Below the pieces are notes generated by a model that saw only the letters and a list, made by a program, of their open reading frames with translations, ran no database searches and had not been told where the DNA came from. A program made the translations under genes and the position numbers. DNA of 10,836 nt from Actinobacteria bacterium casp-actino8 (lineage in GTDB: Bacteria > Actinomycetota > Acidimicrobiia > Acidimicrobiales > Ilumatobacteraceae). This document shows positions 5,757 through 10,836 of this stretch, piece after piece. Location: contig LFFH01000048.1 in assembly GCA_001510455.1 (NCBI GenBank), forward strand, positions 1 to 10,836. Direction: 5' to 3'. How positions within the stretch are numbered: position 1 is the stretch's first letter; each line of letters starts with the position of its first letter.

Positions 5757-7235
5757 CTATCGGCCCCTGAGGGCAGCGTTCATCACCTTGGACGCCACGG
5801 GACCAGCAAGAGTTCCGCCGGTCCCGGCGGAAATTTCGGCATTCGTGCCCTTCAGGACCACGGCGAACGCGTAACGAGGGGCGTCAGCAGGAGCGAAGCC
5901 GATCATCCAGGCGTGCGAACGTTCGGGTTCACCAGGACCGTTCAACTGGGCGGTGCCCGTCTTGGCGGCGCCGACGACTCCGTCCGCAAGTTTCAGACAA
6001 CACGATGCGGTGCCCGAACGAACCACTTCTTTCATGAGATCGACCATCGTCGATGCCACGCCCGGACTCATCACCTGTCTCCACATCACCGGCTCGGTCC
6101 GGTCGAGAACCTTGCCGTCATGATCGCGTGTCGAGTCGATGGCGAACGGCGCCATCATCGTGCCGCGGTTCCCGATGGCGGCTGCGATGGCAGCCATGTG
6201 AAGCGGGACCATCTGCGTGTTGCCCTGTCCGAATCCTCCGATGGCGAGGAGTGGGAGGTTGTCGACGAAGTAGTCGACGTCGCCGAAGTTGCTGGCCGCA
6301 GGACTCGGCAGATCGAGCGGCACTTTCTCGCCGATTCCGAATCTCGTGGCTGCTTCGACCATGTCGGACGGGCCGAGTTCGATAGACAGACGTGCGAAAG
6401 GCGTGTTGCACGAGCGACGGAACACCTCGGTGAGATCACCACCGCACGAGCGTCCGTTGTAGTTCTCGATCGGATCGTCGGTTTGCGGAGGCACGAATTG
6501 CGACTCCTCGGCGAAGACCGTGTCGAGCGTGACATCACCGGATTCGAGAGCCGCCGCCGTGGTGATCACCTTGAAGGTGGAGCCCGGCATGTAGCGCTCC
6601 TGATAGGCGTTGGCGAGTAGGGGCTTCGACGGCAAGAGGTCGAGGAATTGGAGCCAGACCCCGGCTTCGGCGCTGTCGTGATCGGCGATGGAGTTGGGGT
6701 CGAAGGACGGCCAACTCCACATGGCCTTCACGGCCCCTGTCTGCACGTCGAGAACGACGACCGAACCCTCGCGCTCACCCAGCGCATCCTTGGCGGCTTG
6801 TTGAATCGACGAGTCGACGGTGAGTGTGACCGAACCCGAATTGTCGTCGGTGTCGAAGATCGACCAGACACCCGACAGTTGTTGTTCGGGAGTGTTACCG
6901 GACAGCACGTCGTTCATCACGCGTTCGACCTGGGTGGCTCCGTACGCGAGTGTGAAGTAGCCGGTGAGATGAGCGAACAGATCACCCTCGGGGTAAGTGC
7001 GTTGCCACGAGAAGGTCCCCCCGGGTTCGGTTCGAACACTCTCGGCGAGCACGACACCATCGGCGGAGAGAATCGGACCGCGTGGTTCGTCGAAGTCGCG
7101 AACGGTCTGGCGAGTGTTGCGAACATCGGCATCGAGCGAGGCCTTGCGACCAACTTGGATGATGTTGAGCTGGACGAAGAGCACGACGTAGAGAACGAGC
7201 AGTGCGAGTGCGAGACGACGGATGCGTTGATTCAT
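5757..7235 (-). CDS. pbpA: Penicillin-binding protein PbpA (class B transpeptidase)
   Basis: A 492-residue class B penicillin-binding protein that crosslinks peptidoglycan stem peptides outside the membrane. A single N-terminal membrane anchor (about 6-27) precedes a short dimerisation region with RGPILSADG (52-60). The transpeptidase domain carries the three active-site motifs: S219-x-x-K222 in YMPGSTFK, SCN at 275-277, and KTG at 425-427 in AAKTGTAQ. There is no PASTA domain, as in mycobacterial PbpA, and the length matches that family. Cysteines C264, C276, C412 and C413 may form extracellular disulfides. ATG at 7233-7235 is chosen because it overlaps the rodA stop (ATGA) and a strong GGAGGTGA lies at 7243-7250, 7 bases upstream; a start 20 codons earlier would lie inside rodA. 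RodA next door is the expected glycosyltransferase partner. PknB phosphorylates the mycobacterial protein, so regulation by the downstream kinase is plausible. Confidence 0.95.
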   Translation of the reverse strand: MNQRIRRLALALLVLYVVLFVQLNIIQVGRKASLDADVRNTRQTVRDFDEPRGPILSADGVVLAESVRTEPGGTFSWQRTYPEGDLFAHLTGYFTLAYGATQVERVMNDVLSGNTPEQQLSGVWSIFDTDDNSGSVTLTVDSSIQQAAKDALGEREGSVVVLDVQTGAVKAMWSWPSFDPNSIADHDSAEAGVWLQFLDLLPSKPLLANAYQERYMPGSTFKVITTAAALESGDVTLDTVFAEESQFVPPQTDDPIENYNGRSCGGDLTEVFRRSCNTPFARLSIELGPSDMVEAATRFGIGEKVPLDLPSPAASNFGDVDYFVDNLPLLAIGGFGQGNTQMVPLHMAAIAAAIGNRGTMMAPFAIDSTRDHDGKVLDRTEPVMWRQVMSPGVASTMVDLMKEVVRSGTASCCLKLADGVVGAAKTGTAQLNGPGEPERSHAWMIGFAPADAPRYAFAVVLKGTNAEISAGTGGTLAGPVASKVMNAALRGR

Positions 7236-8623
7236 GCGTCGCTCACCTCCGAGGTGTCGTCGTCGGTTCGAAGACGAGCTCGACGGGCGGCCCATCGTTC
7301 GCTGAGCATCGGCGAGTCGGGCACTTCTCCGAGTCGCCGGGCCGATATGTCGCTGAGCCGAATGAGGAGTGCGAGCAAGGCGTAGTTGGCCACGAGACTC
7401 GATCCGCCGTAACTGACGAACGGCAGCGTGATCCCCGTGAGGGGCACGACGCGGATGACTCCACCGATGATGATGAAGGCCTGAACACCGATGATGGTGG
7501 TGAGGCCGGTGGCCAGAAGCTTTTCGAAAGGTCGTTGGGTTCGCAGAGCGATCCGCAGGCCAGCCCCGATGATCACCACGAACGACAGCAGCACGATGGT
7601 TGCACCGAGTAGACCCATCTCTTCTCCGATGGCCGCGAAGATGAAGTCGTTCTTGGCCTCGGGAATACGTTGTGGCAGACCGCGCCCGAGTCCGGTTCCG
7701 GTGACACCTCCGTTACCGAGGGCGAACATCGCTTGAGCGATCTGGTAGCCCTTGCCCTCGTAGCGACTCCATGGGTCGAGCCACACGGCCACACGTGTCT
7801 GCACGTGATCGAAGAGGTTGTAGGCCACGATGCAGGCAATGGCGAAGAGGCCGAGCCCGATCACGAGGTAACTCGTCTTCTCGGTGGCGACCCACACCAT
7901 GACGACGAAGAGGGTGAAGAACAACAGACTCGAGCCGAGGTCCTTTTGACCCACCATGATCACGACCGAGAATCCCCACGCCGCAATGAGTGGGAGGAGG
8001 TCCCGCGACTCGGGAAGGGTGATCGGTCCGAGGCGACGAGTGCTCGTGGAGATGAGGCGCCCTCGCTCGGCGAGATAGCCGGCGAAGAAGAGAGCGAGTG
8101 CCAACTTGGCGAACTCGCCGGGCTGAAAGTTGATCGGTCCGATGTTCACCCAGATCCGCGCCCCACCCGACGAGAAGCCGAGTCCGGGAACCAGGGGAAG
8201 GAGGAGGAGTCCGGCACCGACAGCGAAGAAGTGCCACGTGTAACGAGCGAGATCGTTGATGCGCTCGACGAACAGCAGCACGGCGATGAAGACACCGATA
8301 CCGATGAGGGTCCATGTCGTCTGCAGGCCGGCCAAACGTTCCGACAATCGCGCGATCATCACGTAGCCGAGGCCGTTCAAGAGCGCAGCCACCGGGAGGA
8401 GCGTGGAGTCGGCACCGGAAGCGAGCCAGCGCACGGCGACGTGGGCCGAAACGAGAAGAAGCAGCATCAGACCGAGAAACGGCAGGATGCGGGACGGAAT
8501 GACTGAGTTCTGACCGAGTGAGGCGAGGGTGTAGGCGCCAGCGGTGACCAGGCCGGCCAGTATCACCGACCACAATTCCTGTGAGCGTCGGCGTGACGCG
8601 ACGTGCGCGGAGGAGCGACTCAC
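7232..8623 (-). CDS. rodA: SEDS peptidoglycan glycosyltransferase RodA (FtsW/RodA/SpoVE family)
   Basis: A 463-residue polytopic membrane protein of the SEDS family, which polymerises glycan strands from lipid II with a class B penicillin-binding protein. About ten to twelve hydrophobic helices cover residues 15-425. Family motifs include GARIWVNIGPINFQPGEFAKL (154-174, in parts), GQKDLGSSLLFF (225-236), WLDPWSRYEGKGYQ (281-294), NDFIFAAIGEEMGLLGA (325-341) and LPFVSYGGSS (400-409). D283 lies in the extracellular loop where SEDS proteins carry a conserved aspartate important for activity. The start is GTG at 8621-8623, which overlaps the pstP stop (GTGA); a longer frame to 8749 has an arginine-rich non-membrane N-terminus and lies inside pstP. 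No strong ribosome binding site precedes it, consistent with coupling to pstP. It is called RodA rather than FtsW because it is paired with pbpA in this conserved operon. Confidence 0.94.
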   Translation of the reverse strand: MSRSSAHVASRRRSQELWSVILAGLVTAGAYTLASLGQNSVIPSRILPFLGLMLLLLVSAHVAVRWLASGADSTLLPVAALLNGLGYVMIARLSERLAGLQTTWTLIGIGVFIAVLLFVERINDLARYTWHFFAVGAGLLLLPLVPGLGFSSGGARIWVNIGPINFQPGEFAKLALALFFAGYLAERGRLISTSTRRLGPITLPESRDLLPLIAAWGFSVVIMVGQKDLGSSLLFFTLFVVMVWVATEKTSYLVIGLGLFAIACIVAYNLFDHVQTRVAVWLDPWSRYEGKGYQIAQAMFALGNGGVTGTGLGRGLPQRIPEAKNDFIFAAIGEEMGLLGATIVLLSFVVIIGAGLRIALRTQRPFEKLLATGLTTIIGVQAFIIIGGVIRVVPLTGITLPFVSYGGSSLVANYALLALLIRLSDISARRLGEVPDSPMLSERWAARRARLRTDDDTSEVSDA

Positions 8624-9525
8624 TGCGTGAGGGCGCTCACGATCACGGAGACAACGATGGCCGTCGCGATGAGCCAAGAGCCGTAAGCGGCCACGTCGAG
8701 GAGTCGTGACGGACGACGGGGTACGGCGATCGCAACGGTGTCGTCGCAAGCGGATGTCGTACGGTCGGTTGTGGCAGAGCCAGGTGTCTCCGTCGGACCG
8801 TCATTGAAGTCGACGACCACCACGGTCACGTTGTCGCGACCACCGTTGTCGTTGGCCAGAGTCACGAGCGCTCGTGCGAGGTCGTCGGGATCGGACGAGG
8901 TTCGGATGGCGATCTCGATGGCATCGTCGTCGGCTTCGTCGACGAGGCCGTCGCTGCACACGATGAATCGATCGCCATCTTCGATGTCGAGTTCGAAAAC
9001 GTCGACCTCGAGTTCGGGACCGATTCCCATGGCTCGCAGGACGATGTTGCGTTGGTAGTGGACTCGCGCTTCGGCACGGGTGATGGCCCCGCGATCGACG
9101 AGTGACTGCACGTGTGAATGATCCTTGGTGACCTGACGGAGCTCTCCGTGTCGCCACAGATAGGTGCGTGAATCACCGACGTTGGCGACGAGGGCTCGAC
9201 GGCGCTGGGCATCGGCAACGGCGAGTCCGGTGAGGGTGGTGCCCATTCCAGCCTTGGCCCGATCACGCATGGCTTCGGTGAGAATCGCCGTGTTGGCATG
9301 TCGGACGGCAGCGGCGAGATCGTCGGCGGTGAGACCGTTGTGCACGACGTTCGACAACAGGTCGGCCAGTGTGGTGACGGCGATGTCACTCGCCACCTCG
9401 CCGGCACTGTGTCCACCCATACCGTCGGCCACGAAGTAGAGACCGTCTCGACAGAGGAAGGCGTCCTCGTTGCCCTCACGGATCTGACCTACGTGTGTGA
9501 CCGCGGCCGCTGTTGCATGCATCAT
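8620..9525 (-). CDS. pstP: PP2C-family serine/threonine phosphatase PstP, tail-anchored
   Basis: A 301-residue metal-dependent phosphatase that removes phosphates from Ser/Thr on PknB and its targets. PP2C motifs run in order: REGNEDAF (16-23), FVADGMGGHSAGE (31-43, metal ligand D34), GTTLTGLAV (95-103), NVGDSRTYL (115-123), TKDHS (133-137), CSDGLVD (190-196, D192) and GGRDNVTVVVVDF (228-240, D231). A Thr/Pro linker and basic RRPSR (270-274) lead to one membrane helix (281-299), after which only two residues remain. The mycobacterial protein continues with an extracellular domain of roughly 200 residues; here it is absent, so the enzyme should be tail-anchored with its active site in the cytoplasm. 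Two ATGs are in tandem (9525 and 9522); the first overlaps the fhaB stop (ATGA) and has GAGG 8 bases upstream. Lies between fhaB and rodA. Confidence 0.94.
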   Translation of the reverse strand: MMHATAAAVTHVGQIREGNEDAFLCRDGLYFVADGMGGHSAGEVASDIAVTTLADLLSNVVHNGLTADDLAAAVRHANTAILTEAMRDRAKAGMGTTLTGLAVADAQRRRALVANVGDSRTYLWRHGELRQVTKDHSHVQSLVDRGAITRAEARVHYQRNIVLRAMGIGPELEVDVFELDIEDGDRFIVCSDGLVDEADDDAIEIAIRTSSDPDDLARALVTLANDNGGRDNVTVVVVDFNDGPTETPGSATTDRTTSACDDTVAIAVPRRPSRLLDVAAYGSWLIATAIVVSVIVSALTQ

Positions 9526-9989
9526 CGGGTCGCCTCGATCACGACGTGTCCCATCCGGACGCGATCACCGGGCACGAGAGCGGTGGCTTCCGTGATGCGT
9601 TGGTCGTTCACCTGAGTTCCGTTGGTGGACGCGAGGTCGGAAACCATGGCGATTCCCTCGGCCGACCACACCTCGGCATGTCGGCTGCTGAGATAGGTGT
9701 CGTCGGGAAACGACAGATCGGCGTCGTGCGAACGTCCGATCACGATGGGAGTGGCAGTTAGCTCGAATCGCGAACCCTTCAGTGAAGCCGGCTCGAGAAT
9801 TTTCAATTCGGTCACTCGCTGTCGGCGGGAGATGCGCGACGTGGCACCGGTCGAATGGGAGGGGGTTCCGGACTGTGGGAGGGCGGGAACGCGCACTTCG
9901 GTCCAGACCGCCCACACCACTCGGGCAAAGAAGAGATAGAGGGCGAGTAGGAGTACGAGACGAAGCCCGTTGATGACCAGATCGTTCAT
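9522..9989 (-). CDS. fhaB: Membrane-anchored FHA-domain protein FhaB (FipA)
   Basis: A 155-residue adaptor, the same size class as the mycobacterial FhaB/FipA. One N-terminal helix (about 5-28, LVLLLALYLFFARVVWAVW) anchors it in the membrane. A variable basic linker (about 33-60) follows, then a C-terminal FHA domain (about 62-155). Phosphothreonine-binding residues are visible in VIGRSHDADLSF (83-94), YLSSRHAEVW (99-108) and LASTNGTQVND (119-129). In mycobacteria this protein is a phosphorylation-dependent scaffold connecting FtsZ and FtsQ under stress. The start ATG 9987-9989 places the helix at the very N-terminus and lies 4 bp after the fhaA stop, with GAGG upstream; a start 30 codons earlier would run inside fhaA. 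The stop overlaps the pstP start. Its ligands are probably proteins phosphorylated by PknB, an inference from context. Confidence 0.93.
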   Translation of the reverse strand: MNDLVINGLRLVLLLALYLFFARVVWAVWTEVRVPALPQSGTPSHSTGATSRISRRQRVTELKILEPASLKGSRFELTATPIVIGRSHDADLSFPDDTYLSSRHAEVWSAEGIAMVSDLASTNGTQVNDQRITEATALVPGDRVRMGHVVIEATR

Positions 9990-9993
9990 CGAG

Positions 9994-10620
9994 TCAGCGC
10001 GCCTCGAAGCGGATGGTGTGGCTACCGAGAGCGATGATGTCGCCGTCGCGCAGCGTGCGTTCGAGAGTGACGGGAACACCGTTCACCTTGGTGCCGTTCG
10101 TCGATCCGAGGTCGGAGATCACGTGAGCACCCAAGACCACTCGGATCTCGGCGTGACGGCGGCTGATGTTGGCGTCGTCGAACGAGATCTCGCATTCGGG
10201 AGAGCGGCCGATCGTGATCGCTTTGTCGGTGAGAGGCAGGGGATCACGCCCGGTGATCACGAGAGAGGCAGACACGACGGGTGAATCGTTGGTTTGCACC
10301 TTCGACGTGATCTGGATACGTCCGGTCTTCACGGTGTCGTCGTCGGACAGCTTGACGGTGACCGGGCCACGGAGCACGTAGCCCTCGTCTCGGGCGTACT
10401 CCTTAGCGGCTTCGACGAGTTCGGTCTCGAGGGCTGCGATGTAGGACGACAGCTCCTGATGGTCGTTCGGGTTGAGGGAGACGACGAAGTGATTGGGGGC
10501 GATACGACGCCCGTCGCCGTCGACGGAACGGTTTTCGTCCATGTCGGCCACGAGACGACGTCCGATTTCGATGGGACGGACGTTGGTGCGGTTCGATCGC
10601 TTGAAGATTCCGCTGGCCAT
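9994..10620 (-). CDS. fhaA: FHA-domain protein FhaA (DUF3662 + FHA), short form
   Basis: A 208-residue soluble protein. The N-terminal half (about 10-110) matches the DUF3662 domain of FhaA: VRPIEIGRRLVADMDENRS (14-32), PNHFVVSLNPNDHQEL (42-57) and ETELVEAAKEYARDEGY (65-81). The FHA domain (about 115-208) shows ITIGRSPECEISF (135-147), NISRRHAEIR (151-160) and LGSTNGTKVNG (171-181), containing the conserved R139, S153, H156 and N175. In mycobacteria FhaA binds the phosphorylated pseudokinase domain of MviN/MurJ and controls peptidoglycan precursor flow. The mycobacterial protein is about 527 residues with a long repetitive linker; here the two domains are directly joined and the usual first helix is missing. 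I chose ATG 10618-10620 because the conserved region follows directly and GGTGAT is just upstream. ATG 10641 would add seven residues and remains possible. It is the first gene of the operon. Confidence 0.9.
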   Translation of the reverse strand: MASGIFKRSNRTNVRPIEIGRRLVADMDENRSVDGDGRRIAPNHFVVSLNPNDHQELSSYIAALETELVEAAKEYARDEGYVLRGPVTVKLSDDDTVKTGRIQITSKVQTNDSPVVSASLVITGRDPLPLTDKAITIGRSPECEISFDDANISRRHAEIRVVLGAHVISDLGSTNGTKVNGVPVTLERTLRDGDIIALGSHTIRFEAR

Positions 10621-10750
10621 TCGATCACCGTCCCCACTCATGCGCCATCGGCGCCCTGACAGGGTATCGGTCCTGCTCAGGTGGGAGGTTTCACCAGGTG
10701 AGAGGGTGGGGGCGAGCGACGTGGTTGGTAGCGTGCGACTCCTGTTACTC
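10621..10750. promoter_or_regulatory. Divergent control region between the fhaA operon and tRNA-Leu
   Basis: This 130-bp gap must hold the promoter for the six-gene fhaA-pknB operon. On the minus strand TACCCT (10666-10661) fits TANNNT and would start transcription about 10654, upstream of either fhaA start; no good -35 is visible. CCCTG-A-CAGGG (10654-10664) overlaps it. TCACC-A-GGTGA (10691-10701) is a second small palindrome. CAGGTGGGAGG (10678-10688) and CAGGTGAGAGG (10695-10705) form a direct repeat 17 bp apart. On the plus strand TAGCGT (10729-10734) could be the tRNA -10. All assignments were made by eye. Confidence 0.35.
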
Positions 10751-10836
10751 GGGCGAGTGGCGGAATGGCAGACGCGCTGGCTTCAGGTGCCAGTGTTCGC
10801 AAGGACGTGGGGGTTCAAGTCCCCCCTCGCCCACCA
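10751..10836 (+). tRNA. tRNA-Leu (anticodon CAG)
   Basis: An 86-base class II tRNA reading CUG codons. The acceptor stem GGGCGAG (10751-10757) pairs perfectly with CTCGCCC (10826-10832), followed by discriminator A and an encoded CCA at 10834-10836, the last bases of the window. The anticodon stem CTGGC/GCCAG (10777-10781/10789-10793) encloses TTCAGGT with CAG at 10784-10786. The long variable arm has a GTTC/GGAC stem with a GCAA loop (10795-10806). The T-arm GGGGG-TTCAAGT-CCCCC spans 10809-10825. A tRNA-Leu at this position beside fhaA is also known from mycobacteria and streptomycetes, so the neighbourhood is conserved. Confidence 0.97.

Noticed and set aside
5215..5874. + strand frame opposite the pknB kinase domain (219 codons)
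   Set aside because: Composition is typical of antisense reading and it crosses the pknB-pbpA junction; kinase motifs on the other strand are complete.
7236..7295. Start of pbpA 20 codons upstream
   Set aside because: It would overlap rodA by over 60 bases, and the strong GGAGGTGA is positioned for the ATG at 7235.
6648..7385. Long + strand frame opposite pbpA and the rodA end (245 codons)
   Set aside because: No recognisable fold or ribosome site; it is explained as an antisense shadow of pbpA in GC-rich DNA.
7670..8506. Long open frame on the + strand opposite rodA (278 codons)
   Set aside because: Its product is low-complexity, rich in E, D, R and H, with no domain. It mirrors the codon pattern of rodA, which has unambiguous SEDS motifs on the minus strand.
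7713..8573. Alternative minus-strand frame of 286 codons within rodA
   Set aside because: Arginine/histidine-rich out-of-frame translation without membrane helices, fully inside rodA.
8624..8749. Extended N-terminus for rodA
   Set aside because: The added residues are arginine-rich, unlike SEDS proteins, and lie wholly within pstP. The GTG overlapping the pstP stop is the better start.
9990..10079. Start of fhaB 30 codons upstream
   Set aside because: The extension lies inside fhaA and would put polar residues before the membrane anchor.
1..10836. Mobile elements, CRISPR arrays, prophage or toxin-antitoxin genes
   Set aside because: I found no transposase motifs, terminal repeats with target duplications, spaced identical repeats or phage genes. 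The tRNA-Leu at the edge could be an integration site, but nothing beyond it is visible.

Overview
The window is GC-rich chromosomal DNA from an actinobacterium. The strongest clue is the block crgA, trpG (divergent), pknB, pbpA, rodA, pstP, fhaB, fhaA and tRNA-Leu. This is the actinobacterial cell-wall growth and division locus, which in mycobacteria and streptomycetes lies near the replication origin. Several features suggest a lineage outside Mycobacteriales and Streptomycetales, possibly Acidimicrobiia: a single kinase gene, a short FhaA, and frequent TCG, CGA and GAC codons. That placement is inference.

Positions 1-2649 (+ strand) carry metabolic genes. They are the C-terminal part of a ferredoxin-reductase-type flavoprotein, a MarR-family regulator with a recognisable promoter (-35 at 600-605, -10 at 623-628), a thiolase resembling steroid or fatty-acid 3-ketoacyl-CoA thiolases, and a small one-helix membrane protein with a zinc-ribbon-like tail. 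Positions 2650-2744 separate convergent genes and hold a perfect 21-bp palindrome built from two inverted DnaA-box-like sequences.

Positions 2745-3688 hold crgA (- strand) and trpG/pabA (+ strand), divergently transcribed from a very short shared control region. Positions 3712-10620 (- strand) are one tightly packed operon read in the order fhaA, fhaB, pstP, rodA, pbpA, pknB. Three of its junctions are 1-4 nt apart or overlapping stop/start pairs, which suggests translational coupling. A fourth junction is a 4-nt gap. The products form a signalling and synthesis module. PknB senses extracellular ligands through four PASTA domains. PstP removes the phosphates. FhaA and FhaB read phosphothreonines. 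RodA (glycosyltransferase) and PbpA (transpeptidase) build septal or polar peptidoglycan. Positions 10621-10750 form a divergent control region with small palindromes and a direct repeat. Positions 10751-10836 encode tRNA-Leu(CAG), ending exactly at the window edge.

I see no transposon, phage, CRISPR array or clearly unprecedented system. What stands out are variations on the known module: no pknA, a PstP that ends right after its membrane helix, a shortened FhaA, a changed PknB activation loop, and the palindrome at 2694-2714.
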